NCBI GenBank assembly: GCA_037355855.1
Contig: CM074758.1
Coordinates: 3,631,001-3,695,000, forward strand
Reading direction: 5' to 3'
Length of the DNA: 64,000 nucleotides
Origin: Pseudo-nitzschia pungens
Taxonomy: Eukaryota > Bacillariophyta > Bacillariophyceae > Bacillariales > Bacillariaceae
Part shown: positions 1 to 11,245 of the stretch, piece after piece
Numbering within the stretch: the stretch's first letter is position 1
How the letters are laid out: each line of letters begins with the position of its first letter
The notes under the pieces: model-generated
The model's database searches: none
What the model saw: only the letters and a program-made list of their open reading frames with translations
What the model was told of the DNA's origin: nothing
Made by a program: the position numbers and the translations under genes

Positions 1-577
1 CCGCCCGTCCTACACAGTCTGGGTCCCGTTTCACCATTTTTCTGGATGGAACTAGAGGTTCAATGAAATGGGACTTAAGACGAAACTACAACAAACCATT
101 TCATTCAACAATTGTACTAGATTTTGTTTGCAACTCTGTCCTTCCTTTGCTCAACGACACATCCAGCATATTTGGGTTCACCGAACACAACAGATGGGAT
201 TCTGTGAATCGGGTCAACTACCTGTTCCGATGTCACCCCTCATACAGGTCTGATTCAGGCCAAGTTAACAGTGTATGGTTTGACTGGGCAATGTTTGCAG
301 TTGATGACAACACTGAAATCCCCTGTCAAATGCTGTGTTTTCTGCATGTAAAAGATTTGAAACAACCCACATCTGCTGTGAATGGATACAATGTCGATTC
401 AGATGGCATCTACGCGGTTGTCAGAAAGTTTAGAGAGGATCCGAGGTCTACATCATCTCACTTTGTAAAAAGCGGCTATCTCAACAATACTTTATATTTA
501 TTTAACACTGACACTATTCTTTCCGAACTGGCAGTCGTTCCTGAACTGGACGAGAATGCTGAACCGGTAAACAATGG
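1..577 (+). pseudogene. CACTA/Plavaka-like transposase, C-terminal fragment
   Basis: This matches almost base for base the last third of the intact transposase at 52626-55817, starting near its residue 820. It keeps the block with 'FRCHPSYRSD' and 'VWFDWAMFAVDD', which resembles the conserved C-terminal region of Plavaka/CACTA transposases. The window edge removes the N-terminal part. At about 577 the homology stops inside the 'EPVNNG' codons and a copia element begins, so the last ~45 residues are missing and the reading frame runs on into foreign sequence to a stop at 659. This is a dead copy. Confidence 0.8.
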
Positions 578-600
578 TCCAGATCCTAGTAGGATCTGGA
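578..600. repeat. Perfect 11-bp inverted repeat at transposon/copia junction
   Basis: TCCAGATCCTA, one central base, TAGGATCTGGA form a perfect palindrome exactly where the transposase homology ends and the copia integrase homology ends. It may mark a hairpin-mediated rearrangement or a filled-in break. Confidence 0.75.
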
Positions 601-3014
601 GCACCATGCTCTCTGAGGTAATCCTTCAAGGCAGTGGTACATTGGGACACTTGTTTTAGTGGGTGAAAAGACCACTTCTTGGACTTCACACCAGAGAAGA
701 ACTGACCGCCATTATGCCCTTGGCTTGTCTTTTCAGAGAAGAAAATATAATCTGTGGCAACTGATTCATTTTGTCGTGGGTAATGGAAGCCTCTGAAACG
801 CTTCCTATAGTGCTTCCTGGGAATATCCCTGTTCTCTTCTTCAATCTCTGTATAGAATTGAGTTGTATTTTCCAAAGTCTTCTTTACCACCCTCTCAGGG
901 AGCATTGCCATTCTCTTCCTTAGTTCCAGCATGGGTAGTTGGCCGAAACTGAACTTCTGAAAATTCCTCTTGCGTCTGAGCATAGGGTATTCCCTGAGGT
1001 CTGGTGGTGCTGGGGAATTCAACTCAAACAGCTCCAAAGACTCCATGTCACCCTCTGTTGGTTTGGATAACTTGAAAAACACCTTCTCTTCATCATGCCA
1101 AAAGGGTAGAAACGTCGTGCCAATTTTGATGCCACAGTCTGGGTATTGAGGTAACAAAGACTCTCCTTCAGTGCTGTCCCGGTCTTCAGTGATAAAAGTT
1201 GCATAGTGGACCAATAAAAGAACTGGGTCTTCTCTCCCGGGAACTGTTGCTTTGGTCACTGCACTCACAACTGGGTGTCCATCCATTACATCGCTGGACA
1301 TAAATGGTTTCACTGCTGAGGTCAATCCTGTCTCTCCTCCAACCCGAATCCATGCCTTCTCAGTCACCGTAGGTCTATTTCCGCCTCCACTATCCATCAG
1401 TGCAATATTCTCTCCCTTGGAGATTTTCATGGGGAACCTTCTGGTTTTCCTTATTTCCTTCAGTCTCTGACTACGACGAGGCGTTGCTATATTGGTTGAA
1501 ACCTGCTGCTGCTGCACTTGCTGCTCTCGCTGTTGTTCTTGCTGCTGCGCTTGCTGCTCTCGCTGTTGCTCTTGCCGCTGCAGCGTCTGCATCTCTTCTT
1601 GTTCCTTCCCCTTTTCAACCATGTAGAAGCGCACTGCTTTGAGAGGCACACTACCAACGGGGAATAGTTCAGATTCGTCGATGGAGCCAATACTGTGGGC
1701 GTCGGCGTCATCATCGGCTTCAGGGACTGCTGGTGGAGCGGCGTCAGATACTGCTGGTGGAGCGGCGTCAGATACTGCTGGTGGGGCGGGAGGCCCTGGG
1801 AGTGGGGGAAGCTTGACGTCAGGCTCAGGCACTTCTGCAACAGGCACTGTGGTATCTGACATCACACGACGGACACGACGAGGACGACCACCACTTCGGC
1901 CATACATGCGTCTGGGAACGTCGGTGTTGCCCATCCCATCATCCTTGGGCGCTCCAATCTTGATACCATTGACAGGGCTGGGGAAATCATCTGGTGGATA
2001 CTTGTGGCGTACAGCGTTGTTATATTTGAGAACATAGGTACGTTCAGAATCCTGTAAATTTCTCCACGTCTCTGGGGGAATCCTGAGAATACCAAGCATG
2101 TTAGGGTGAAGTGTAGTGCCACCCAAAGAGAGGGTTCCTTGGCCCATTTGTCCATCTAGGCGCCGGCGCTTTCCCTCATACTGGAGCTGGAATGCCAATT
2201 CTTGGCGGCGTTTGGCTTCAGCACGACGGGCAATCCCTTTCCGAATATTCGCTTGTTCTTGCTTACGGAGTTTCAGGACAAGTTCTTTCAGGGTCAGGGT
2301 GGACTGATGTTCCACCATGCTGTTTGTGGTATAGTCCAAAGAGGAGTCATGGATATTCTGGATGAAGAGGCTCTTTGCTTCACATTCGCGGATACCAAAA
2401 TTGGGGATACGGTGGAGCTCGTAGTAAATCAACTCGAAACGGTTGATATAATCTGCAATGTCGCCGCCTTCATACAATTTGACGTTCGAGAGCTTTAGAC
2501 GGAGCGTCTCGGCATGGGATTCTTGTTGAGATTTTGAGTCGTACCAATTAAGGAGTTCGTTCCATGCACCATGTCCGTCGGTCTCGTCTCGGTATTGGTT
2601 GACCTGCGAATAGGCCCGCCCATTGCATGTGGCCGCTGCGATGGTGGAGTATAAGACGTGATTTCGGTTTGGGTCCTTGTCGGCTTCCTCTCTGCTGTTC
2701 ATAACCTTTTTGAAGCCAGTACCGTATAACACACTCTCCGCTTCAGCTTTCCATTTAACCCAGTTCGATTGGCATCCATCGAATGTCTTCACATCTCCCA
2801 CACGGAGTGTCTGAAACCCTTCGCGTTCTTCTTTCTTTTCGAGTTCCTTCTCTAGTTTCGTGATCTTGTCTCGTAGGGTCTCTTCAGTACTCATGGGTTG
2901 GGGTTTAATGGTAGGTGTGAACAACCATTTGATTGCTCCTGTAATCGCTTGGGTGAAAGAGAAGTGCTGGTATGTTTCGTTGGTGCTAACGGATAGGTCG
3001 GCGTTGAAGGACAT
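579..3014 (-). CDS. Ty1/copia Gag-protease-integrase polyprotein, 3'-truncated
   Basis: One reading frame carries the 5' half of a copia Gag-Pol. The start is the ATG at 3014. Residues ~65-290 are a copia-type Gag with helical, charged segments ('NRFELIYYELHRIPNFG'). A Pro/Ala-rich linker with three PPAVSDA-type repeats and a Gln/Glu-rich tract (QQREQQAQQQEQQREQ) follow. The aspartic protease is marked by 'ALMDSGGG' with a downstream hydrophobic strand. The start of the integrase region follows ('VVKKTLENTTQFY', 'RYPRQNESVATD'), as in diatom copia elements. The frame stays open to 498, but everything after about 579 is antisense of the neighbouring transposase fragment. Catalytic integrase, RT and RNase H are absent, so it cannot be autonomous. 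No CCHC knuckle was seen. Confidence 0.8.
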
Positions 3015-3016
3015 GT

Positions 3017-3025
3017 TGGAATATA

Positions 3026-3059
<34 letters not shown>
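3017..3059. repeat. AT-rich run with long poly-T tract
   Basis: A short (TA)n run is followed by about 30 consecutive T residues immediately upstream (minus sense) of the copia start codon. The exact homopolymer length is unreliable in most assemblies. Confidence 0.85.
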
Positions 3060-3060
<1 letters not shown>

Positions 3061-3615
3061 TGGTAAGATATAGGTAGTTAGTTTTAGGGTATGATCGTGT
3101 TCCAGTTAAAAATAAAAATTTTCAATCGTACGTGTTTCGAAATGTTGAGTATCGAATAACGCGTCGGTTGAATAATTCGTGTGGTAGAGTATGTAATTTT
3201 ATTGCGATCTGCGACTGTTAATCAACAAGTTGTATAACTGGAAATTATTAGCTCTTATTGTTCTATCTATCGAATCATGTGTTTTCTGTCTTTACATGAT
3301 AACTCTCGATGATTGTATGTTTCTTTGTATGTTGCTCGATTCTTTATCTTCTTCAGTTAGTACTTCAACTGTGTTCTTTGGATACTTCAATATCTTGCGC
3401 ACCTCTGGGCGCGCCATACGGTACTGTTGTATGGCTTATATGTGCGTGCGGTACTGTTGCATGACTTCTTTCTGTTTCTACGCGCGGTACTGTTGCGCTC
3501 ACTGTCTGTTTCTACGCGCGATACTGTTGCGCTCACTGTCTGTTTCTTCGCGCGATACTGTTGCGCTCACTTTCTGTTTCTTATTACTTAACAACCTTGT
3601 TCTGTGTTGTTATCA
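3060..3615 (-). repeat. Probable copia 5' leader/LTR with 34-bp tandem repeats
   Basis: This interval lies between the copia start codon and the point where the 181-bp satellite of the neighbouring transposon begins, so it should hold the element's leader and 5' LTR. The outer edge reads TGATAACAACACAG on the minus strand, a plausible LTR start. No second copy is in the window to confirm it, and I see no primer site. At 3445-3583 a unit with core CGCGCGATACTGTTGCGCTC repeats with a 34-bp period (units at about 3481, 3515 and 3549, with degenerate copies to the left). No protein gene is evident. Confidence 0.45.
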
Positions 3616-4170
3616 CCACTGAATAATTAATATTTGGCCCAGTACCGCAGAATTTACTAGAAAATACTGTAAAATCACATATCGGAATGAATCTGGCCAA
3701 TATTTTTGTGATTCCAGTGTGAATATTTCTTATCCTATGCATGGACAACAGTATGCAAAAAGAACTATTCAGAAATCACCTATATTTTGAATGTCGCCAC
3801 TGAATAATTAATATTTGGTTAACTACTGCGGAATTTACTAGAAAAAACTACCAAATCACATATCGGAATGAATCTGGCCAATATTTGTATGATTCCAATG
3901 TGAATATTCCTCATCCTATGCATGGGCAAGATTATGCAAAAAGAAGTATTCAAAAATCGCCAATAATTTGGATGTCACCACTGAATAATTAATATTTGGT
4001 CCACTACTGCGGAATTCACTAGAAAAAAGTACCAAATCAAATATCTGAATGAATCTGACCAATATTTGTATGATTCCAGTGTGAATATTCCTCATCCTAT
4101 GCATGGGCAAGAGTATTAAAAAAGAAGTATTCCAAAAGCACCAATAATTTGGGTGTCACCATTGAATAAC
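3616..4170. repeat. 181-bp satellite array, ~3 units
   Basis: Units contain the landmarks CACTGAATAATTAATATTTG and CCTATGCATGGGCAAGA and repeat at about 181 bp. The array is cut on the left by the copia element. Confidence 0.85.
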
Positions 4171-4587
4171 TGAATAGCTCACTTATTGTGACATGTGCTT
4201 TGCAGCAAAAATATTGCTATTGCATTGTGATGTAGCAAAACAAATTCACATGATGAGACTCGAACCAACAACACTACGGTACATCTGATACGCAGTACCA
4301 CTATTACTATCTACTGCTGATTCTTGACTCTTTGAAAGTACAGTTTATGAAGATTTCTACCAGTACCCTACGTACAGGAAACCTACACATCCCCTGCATA
4401 CATACATACGTACTACTAGGTATGTATGCAGACATGTTACAATCTCAGGGAAGGCTCATCCTATATAATATGTACCAACAGTAAGGTACCGGCGTACCTC
4501 CACCTCCACCACTTCGCGCCAAAAGATTTGTACCAGTACCCTACGTACAGTATACACAGTACTGGAAACCTACACATCCCCTGCCTA

Positions 4588-5085
4588 CGTCCGAAAACTG
4601 TTTCGCGACCCCTCCCAAGAATTTATTTAGGGGGGTCGCGATTTATTCCTGGCTCATTTTGACGTAGCTCCATTCGTAGCCCTCTCGCGATTCGCAACCC
4701 CAATCGCGACCCAGATACTACCTCAATTACGAGAAAAAAAAATAAAATTCAAACTCGACCCAAATTTTTTTTCAATCTGACTCATTATTACCGACCCTAC
4801 CATCATTATATATTATGAGACTGTTGCAGAAATTCACTCCCAAAAATTGATTTCTCATCCCGACACAAAGTATTTCCCATCACACCCCTCAAGAAATTCA
4901 TCACAAAAATCACAATTATTACCCGAAGCCCAGGAATCGCGACCCCCAGAAAAAAAAATTTTGAAACACTATGATGGAAAATATAAGTCTTTCTTTTGAT
5001 AAATATTGATATTACTCTAATAATTGTTTATTCTCTGTTCAATTTTCTCACACACGCACACACAAATTTTGGTTCGTTAAAAGAA
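4588..5085 (+). repeat. TIR and subterminal region, 'end A' type
   Basis: A terminal repeat of about 24 bp is followed by several CGCGACC/GGTCGCG motifs in both orientations (near 4605, 4634, 4683 and 4703) and an AT-rich stretch. The same end occurs at 18297 and inverted at 28421 and 63917. Subterminal repeats of this kind are the usual transposase binding sites in CACTA elements. Confidence 0.85.
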
Positions 5086-5089
5086 GTCG

Positions 5090-5315
5090 TCATCCTTGAA
5101 ATCGTCGTCGCTCTTCGTTTCGATCGTCCTTGTCTTCGTCGTCCTTGTCTTCGTCGTTGCTTCTCGCTTCGATCGTCTTCGTCCTCCCTGAAGTCGTCGT
5201 TGCTCTTCGCTCCAAATTGCCTTCCTCTTCGTCGTCCTCCCTGAAATCGTCGTCCTCTCTGAAATTGTCGTTGCTCTTTGCTTCGATTGGCTTCGTCGTC
5301 CTCTCTGAAATCCAC
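5090..5315. repeat. GTCGTC/CTTCGTCGTCC minisatellite
   Basis: Imperfect tandem units combine CGTCGTCGCTCTTCG and TTCGATCGTCTTCGTC motifs. The same repeat type recurs in every copy of the family, including the autonomous one (24760-25170, 27720-27830). Open frames across it (Arg/Asp/Glu-rich on one strand, Ser/Val/Leu-rich on the other) are repeat artefacts. Confidence 0.85.
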
Positions 5316-6179
5316 ACCACACAAATTTTGGTTCAAACGATTTTTAAATAATGGTCATCGTGATAATTTCATCCATACCGGTATCTGTACTGCCAGTAAA
5401 GGTCTCCTCACATCGCATCATATTTCATCAGTTGCAATCGCATCATTTTGTCAGTTGCGATCCCATCATATTTGTCTTGCGATCGCAATATGTGTCAGTT
5501 GCCCCGTCGCATCATGTTTCGCATCATTTTTCAGTTGCCCCGTCGAATTAAAGTTGATTCTTCCCTATCAGTAGCAAGCAGGCAACTCAATGCAGAATTA
5601 GAACAATTGAAATCCATTATCAATACCCCAGATCTTGATGTGCTTCACTCACCGTTGCATTATATATTTGCCGTTGCATCCTATTTCATCAGCAGTTGCG
5701 GTCGCCTCCCTATCAGGAGCAAGCAGGCAAGTCAATGATGCACAGTTAGACGAATCAAAATCCATTATTAGTAATACCTCCTCCAACCTTGATGTGGTTC
5801 ACTTACCATTTCCATCTCATTATATTTCAGTTGCCGTCTTTCTTGTTCCATTCCGACCCAAAATTATGTGAAGTAAGATTTACGACACATGCATTTTCTG
5901 TCATGCATGTGTTTGCCGAGAATTGATTTCTTCTACATGATAGCAGTAGAGTTACTACTAGTAGTATGTACCGTACTGAAGTAATAGTAGAAACCAGTAG
6001 AAACAAGCTGATGATGGTGATATCGCGCGCCACCTAAACCACAGAGAGCCAGCCCCGCTGCGCCATAATTTTGGACTACCTCTTATGTACTACTACCTAC
6101 GCACTGCAGTAGTATGTAGCAGCAGTGTATAACTGTACTACTACTGCAAGCAGCAAGAATAGTACTACCTCAGTGAATA

Positions 6180-7240
6180 TACCATCAAATCAAATATCTG
6201 AATGAATCTGGCCATTCTTTGTGTGATTCCAGTGTGAATATTTCTCATCCTATGCATGGGCAAGACTATTCAAAAAGAAGTATTCAAAAATCACCAATAA
6301 TTTGGATGTCACCACTGAATAATTAGTAGTTGGCCCAGTACTGCAGAATTTACTAGAAAATACTGTAAAATCACATATCTGAATGAATCTGGCCAATCTT
6401 TGTGTGATTCCAGTGTGAATATTTCTCATCCTATCCATGGGCAAGAGTATGCAAAAAGAAGTATTCAAAAATCACCAATGGTATGGGTGTCACCACTGAA
6501 TAATTAATATTTGGTCAACTACTGCGGAATTCACTAGAAAAAAGTAGCAAATCACATATCGGAATGAATCTGGCCAATAGTTGTGTGATTGCAGTGTGAA
6601 TATTCCTCATACTGTGCATGGGCAAGAGTATGCAAAAAGAAGTATTCAAAAATCACCAATAATTTGGATGTCACCACTGAATAATTAGTAGTTGGCCCAG
6701 TACTGCAGAATTTACTAGAAAATACTGTAAAATCACATATCTGAATGAATCTGGCCAATCTTTGTGTGATTCCAGTGTGAATATTCCTCATCCTATGCAT
6801 GGGCAAGAGTATGCAAAAAGAAGTATTCAAAAATCACCTATAATTTGGGTGTCACCACTGAATAATTAATATTTGGTCAACTACTGCGGAATTTACTAGA
6901 AAAAAGTACCAAATCACATATCAGAATGAATCTGGCCAATATTTGTGTGATTCCAGTGTGAATATTTCTCATCCTATGCATGGGCAAGAGTATGCAAAAA
7001 GAAGTATTCAAAAATCACCAATAATTTGGATGTCACCACTGAATAATTAATATTTGGCCCAGTACCGCAGCATTTAGTAGAAACTGCTGTAAAATCAAAT
7101 ATGTGAATGAATCTAGTCAATATTTGTGTGATTCCAGTGTGAATATTTCTCATCCTATGCATGGGCAAGAGTATGCAAAAAGAAGTATTCAAAAATCACC
7201 AATGGTATGGATGTCACCATTGAATAACTGAATAGATCAC
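6180..7240. repeat. 181-bp satellite array, ~5.8 units, inside element A
   Basis: The landmark GTCACCACTGAATAATTA recurs at about 6308, 6490, 6671, 6853, 7034 and (changed) 7215, a period of 181-182 bp. Units differ by scattered substitutions. Each unit gives a short antisense ORF (around 'MHRMRNIHTGITQ'), but 181 is not a multiple of three and no long frame results. Confidence 0.9.
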
Positions 7241-8059
7241 CTGGTGACAAATGCTTCGCAGCAAAAATATTTCTATTGCATCGTGATGTAGCAAAAGACA
7301 TTCCCGTGATGGGACTCGAACCAACAATACCAACTGCATACAATCCAGTAGTGCCACTATTACTGTCTACTACTGCTAAACTGGTGTTCTCTCCATCTTT
7401 TAATGCTACCACCATCTCGGGGAAGGCTCATCCTGTATAATATGTACCAACACTAAGTTACCGTACCTCCACCACTTCGCGCCAAAAGATTTGTACCAGT
7501 ACCGTACGTACAGTTTATATGTACCGTTTACACCGTACTGGAAACCTACACATCCCCAGCCTGTTTGTACTGTCGGTACCTACTAGGAACGGGTATGCAC
7601 AGACCTGTCATTTTTTTTCTCAGCCTGTACACTTAGTACTGTAAAGTACCGGTACGTACATTGCTGTCATTTTTTCCACTCAGCCTGTACACACAGTACC
7701 GTAAAGCACGTAATAAAGCACTAAAGCACTACTACGTCACAGTGGCAGATCGATTTTCCGCCCCACATCTCCCTCGTGGAGGATGTGTCATAATTTTCAT
7801 TTTCGTTTCAATTCTTGCATCGGAATATTCTGGCCGGTCCAGTTTAACCTAGCCATCAGGCACCGGGACCATCTCTTTTGAAAAAGACACACATGCTGTG
7901 GGGAGCTTGAGAACGGCCGCTCTTGCTTTCTGCACTGTTGTCTCATTCATATCACGGAGGTCGGGTGTGTTGAAGTCCTGGAACTACCTGGCTTACCCAG
8001 ATATACGACGTACTGATATTGAAAACAACGAAGACGAAAACCACAACCGATTGGTGCGG

Positions 8060-8520
8060 AGACGGACGACGACGACGACGACGACAAAGGTACGATCGCT
8101 CCAGAGAGGGCCGACGGGGGTACAATCGCTCCAGAGAGGGACGATGGGGTTACGATCGCTTCGGACGGGGACGACGCGGGTACTAACAGTTTGTCGTTGT
8201 TTTTTTTTATTTCGTCTTTCCAGAGAAAAACAACAGATCGGTGCGGAGACGGACGACAACGACGACGAAGGTACAATCGCTCCAGAGAGGGACGACGGGG
8301 GTACGATCGCTATGATCGCTTCTAACAGGAGTTTCTTGTTGTCTTTACTTTCGCCTTTCCAGAGAAAAACAACCGATACGATTGCTGAAGAGGGGAACGA
8401 CCGATACGATCATTGCTGAAGAGGGGAACGACAGATACAATTGTTGAAGAGGGGAACGACCGATACGATTGCTGAAGAGGGGAACGACCGATACGATTGC
8501 TGAAGAGGGGAACGACAAGG
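8060..8520. repeat. GACGA minisatellite and GAAGAGGGGAACGACC repeat
   Basis: A (GAC)n-rich block is followed by four to five units of a repeat of about 29 bp reading GAAGAGGGGAACGACCGATA. The block precedes the ACGCGT minisatellite in all copies (11140-11170, 22425-22475; inverted 60005-60085). Confidence 0.8.
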
Positions 8521-8552
8521 AAAGACGGCAATAGTTCTTTAACAATATTCTC

Positions 8553-9500
8553 GTGTATTATCCCCCCTGTATTATCGACGCGTTGCTGCTTGCTGTCCCC
8601 CCTGGTGTATTATCGATGCGTTGGTTGCTGCTTGCTGTCCCCACTGTATTATCGACGCGTTGTTGCTGCTGCTTGCTGTCCCCTCTGTATTATCGACGCG
8701 TTGTTGCTGCTGCTTGCTGTCCCCCCCTGTATTATCGCCGCGTTGCTGCTGCTTGCTCCCCCCTGTATTATCGACGCGTTGTTGCTGCTTGCTGTCCCCC
8801 CTGTATTATCGACGCGACGCGTTGCTGCTGCTTGCTGTCCCCCCCCTGTATTATCAACGCGTTGCTGCTGCTTGCTGTCCCCCCTGTATTATCGACGCGT
8901 TTGAATTATCGACGCGTTGCTGCTTGCTGTCCCCCCCTGTATTATCGACGCGTTGTCCCCCCCTGTATTATCGACGCGTTGCTGCTGCTCGCTGTCCCCC
9001 CTGTATTATCGACGCGCTGTTGCTTGCTGCTGCTTGCTGTCCCCCCCTGTATTGTCGACGCGTTGCTGCTGATTGCTGCTTGCTGCTTGCTGTCCCCCCC
9101 CTGTATTATCGACGCGTTGCTTGCTGTCCCCCCCCTGTATTATCGACGCGCTGTTGCTTGCTGCTGCTTGCTGTCCCCCCCTGTATTATCGACGCGTTGC
9201 TGCTTGCTGTCCCCCCCTGTATTATCGACGCGTTGCTGCTGTTTGCTGTCCCCCCCCCTGTATTATCAACGTGTATCGATGCTTGCTGTCCCCCCTGTAC
9301 TAATTTTTTTTCTACATATATCCCTGTACAATTTGTACTGGAAAATCGAATTTTTTGATTGGCTCATTCAAATCGTTGCTGCTGCTTGGTGTCCCCCCTG
9401 TACCGTATTATCGACGCGTTGCTGCTGCTTGGTGTCCCCCCCTGTATTATCGATGCGTTGCTGCTGATTATCGACGCGTTGCTGCCGATGTGTTGCTGCT
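8553..9500. repeat. ~38-bp minisatellite with ACGCGT core, ~25 units
   Basis: The consensus unit joins CTGTATTATCGACGCGTTGC to a variable (TGC)n stretch and GCTTGCTGTCCCCCC. Length varies through the TGC and C runs. A short spacer at about 9300-9370 with AAATCGATTTTTTGATTGG-like sequence interrupts it, as in the other copies. Frames read as Cys/Leu/Tyr-rich proteins in all three phases, which is not coding. Confidence 0.9.
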
Positions 9501-9529
9501 GCTTGCTGTGATAGTGGTGTGTGTTGAAC

Positions 9530-9826
9530 CGAAGGAAGGGTGACTTCTTCTTTCACGGAAGAAATGAAATCCATAAGATTGTTATCACGATAATAGGTCC
9601 GGCAATCACTATTGAAATAAAGGTGCTTTGAGAGCCCTTGAGATACATATCGATAGGTGAAATTGTAGCTTGATTCTTGTTTGTATCCCTTGAAGGATTT
9701 TGATTTTCTTCTTCTTCCGGAGGCAATGCAGTTGCAACAATGGAATGTCTTGGGTATTCTGGGATCATTGGCAAAGTGCCTTGGGTCGGAGGAAGCTTTC
9801 GGCATGGTGGTGTGCGTGAAATACAA
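9530..9826 (-). pseudogene. Transposase N-terminal fragment retained in a non-autonomous element
   Basis: Read on the minus strand, this matches the first ~100 codons of the intact transposase, including the Cys/His segment (HCCNCIASGRRRKSKSF) and 'NLMDFISS'. It lies at the same distance from end B as in the autonomous copy. It then runs directly into the ACGCGT minisatellite. Substitutions such as R to C in the zinc-binding segment show decay. It links the satellite-bearing elements to the autonomous one by internal replacement. Confidence 0.85.
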
Positions 9827-9899
9827 ACATGTGTTTGATAATAAAATATTTGTTGTTGTGACGCGATGCGAAGGAGGAAAATTAAAATGGTCCGTGACG

Positions 9900-10194
9900 T
9901 AACTTTTGTGTGATGAAGTAAATCTGATTAAAAATTATTTGTTATATGGAGTCGAATGTGTCAAATCTGTAAAATGGAATGAAAAGGTGACGAGGGACTG
10001 AATATCAGGGTCTAGATCAGAACATTTTCCAGAAAACGATACGGGGATCGAGAAAAAAAAGGAATAAGGTTGAGAATAATAGAAAAAAGGTTGTGAAATA
10101 AAAAATTGGGGTCGCGTTTTTTTTAGACAAGTCGCGATTGGGTCGCGATCCGGTCGCGATTGGTCGCGATGGGTCGCGAACCAGTTTTCGGACG
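9900..10194 (-). repeat. TIR and subterminal region, 'end B' type
   Basis: Read inward from 10194: the TIR, then four to five CGCGACC motifs spaced 10-11 bp, then an AT-rich stretch. The same end occurs at 12762, 23889 (same orientation), 52215 and 58077 (opposite). Confidence 0.85.
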
Positions 10195-10779
10195 TATATG
10201 TACATACGTACTACTAGGTATGTATGCAGACATGTCATTTTTTCTTTTACTAAGACTGTAGACTTAGTACTGTAATCTACGTACATTGCTGTCATTTTTT
10301 CCTAGGACTGTATAAACAGTACTGTTACCTACGTACATTATGTTACGGTGAATTTTGTTGTTCGATTTTCCGCCCCACATCTCCCTCGTGGTGGATGTGT
10401 CATAATTTTCATTTCGGTGTTGGAAATTTTCTGTCAGGCCCAGTTTAAAGTGAGATCAAGGCGCCTGGTACCATCTTGGAGAGACTAATGGCAAAGAAAG
10501 TAAAGAACTGATCACTCTTGAAATCCTTCCTGTTATCTTTTGTTATCAAGGTAGGGTGGGTTGCAGACCTTGAGTCATCTGGCTTATCCAGATATCTACG
10601 AGTACGACGCGCGAACGAACCTGCAGAGGACGACAAAGACGATCGGAACAACGAAGACCGAAGACACTAAAAGGTACGACGAAGGTACGATCGTAGAAGA
10701 GGGGGACGACGATGACGAGCGAGACGACGACGCCCGGGACAATGATGACAACCGGAACGATAATGATGACTAACCGCGT

Positions 10780-10965
10780 TTTGTTTATTTTGGACGAAGA
10801 CGATCGAAGCGAAGAGCAACGACGACTTCAAGGACGACGAACACGATCGAAACGAAGAGCAACGACGATTTCAAGGACGACGACGACGACGATCGAAACA
10901 AAGAGCAACGACGACAACGATCAAAACGAAGAGCAACGACGATTTCAAGGACGTAGTCGCCTGTT
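10780..10965. repeat. GACGATCGAA/CGAAGAGCAACGACGA minisatellite
   Basis: Reverse-complement partner of the GTCGTC block. It lies at the inner right side of the old outer element, as at 22235-22430 in element B. Confidence 0.8.
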
Positions 10966-11245
10966 GTTTATTTTGTACATTCACGAACGAAGACGATCGA
11001 ACCTGCAGAGGACGACAAAGATGTTTGGGACAAGGAGGGACGACGACACTAAAAGGTACTGTAATTGAATACCAATCGGGAAAGAGAGAGACGACGATGA
11101 TGACCGGAAGGACGATGATGACCGGAACGACCAATACGATTGTTGAAGAGGGGAACGACCGATACGATCGCTCAAGAGGAGAACAACGAATACAATCGCT
11201 GACAAGGAAAGACGACGAAGGCGATAGTTCTTTAAAAATATTCTT

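Larger units (their letters stand above)
4588..10194 (+). mobile_element. Complete non-autonomous CACTA-like element 'A' (5607 bp)
   Basis: Begins CGTCCGAAAACTGTTTCGCG and ends with its inverted counterpart. It is flanked by TA on both sides (4586-4587, 10195-10196). Joining the flanks recreates sequence colinear with 21541-21610 of element B, so the target was another copy of the same family. Internal order: end A (4588-5085), GTCGTC minisatellite, single-copy module (5320-6180), 181-bp satellite, second single-copy module (7240-8050), GACGA-type minisatellite (8060-8520), ACGCGT minisatellite (8553-9500), transposase 5' fragment on the minus strand (9530-9826), end B. No intact transposase is present, so mobilisation would need enzyme from an autonomous copy. 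Confidence 0.9.

Noticed and set aside
498..578. C-terminal extension of the copia ORF
   Set aside because: It is antisense of the transposase fragment, past the junction.
5028..5336. Arg/Asp/Glu-rich ORFs over the GTCGTC/GACGAC blocks (also 10712-11068, 18765-19170, 22243-22494, 60119-60442, 63079-63447)
   Set aside because: Low-complexity translations of trinucleotide-like repeats, open in several frames on both strands.
6250..7192. Repeated ORF 'MHRMRNIHTGITQ...' in the 181-bp satellite
   Set aside because: Frame breaks in each unit because 181 is not a multiple of three. Present only as antisense of satellite DNA.
7230..7440. A tRNA gene at the B-box-like site
   Set aside because: The T stem has mismatches and no acceptor stem or anticodon arm could be folded. 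Kept only as a finding.
8553..9467. Long Cys/Leu/Tyr-rich ORFs (304, 245 and 76 codons), with similar ones at 11025-12518, 22513-23645 and 58321-59971
   Set aside because: All three frames of one strand are open because the ~38-bp unit has no stops. The 'proteins' are translated minisatellite.
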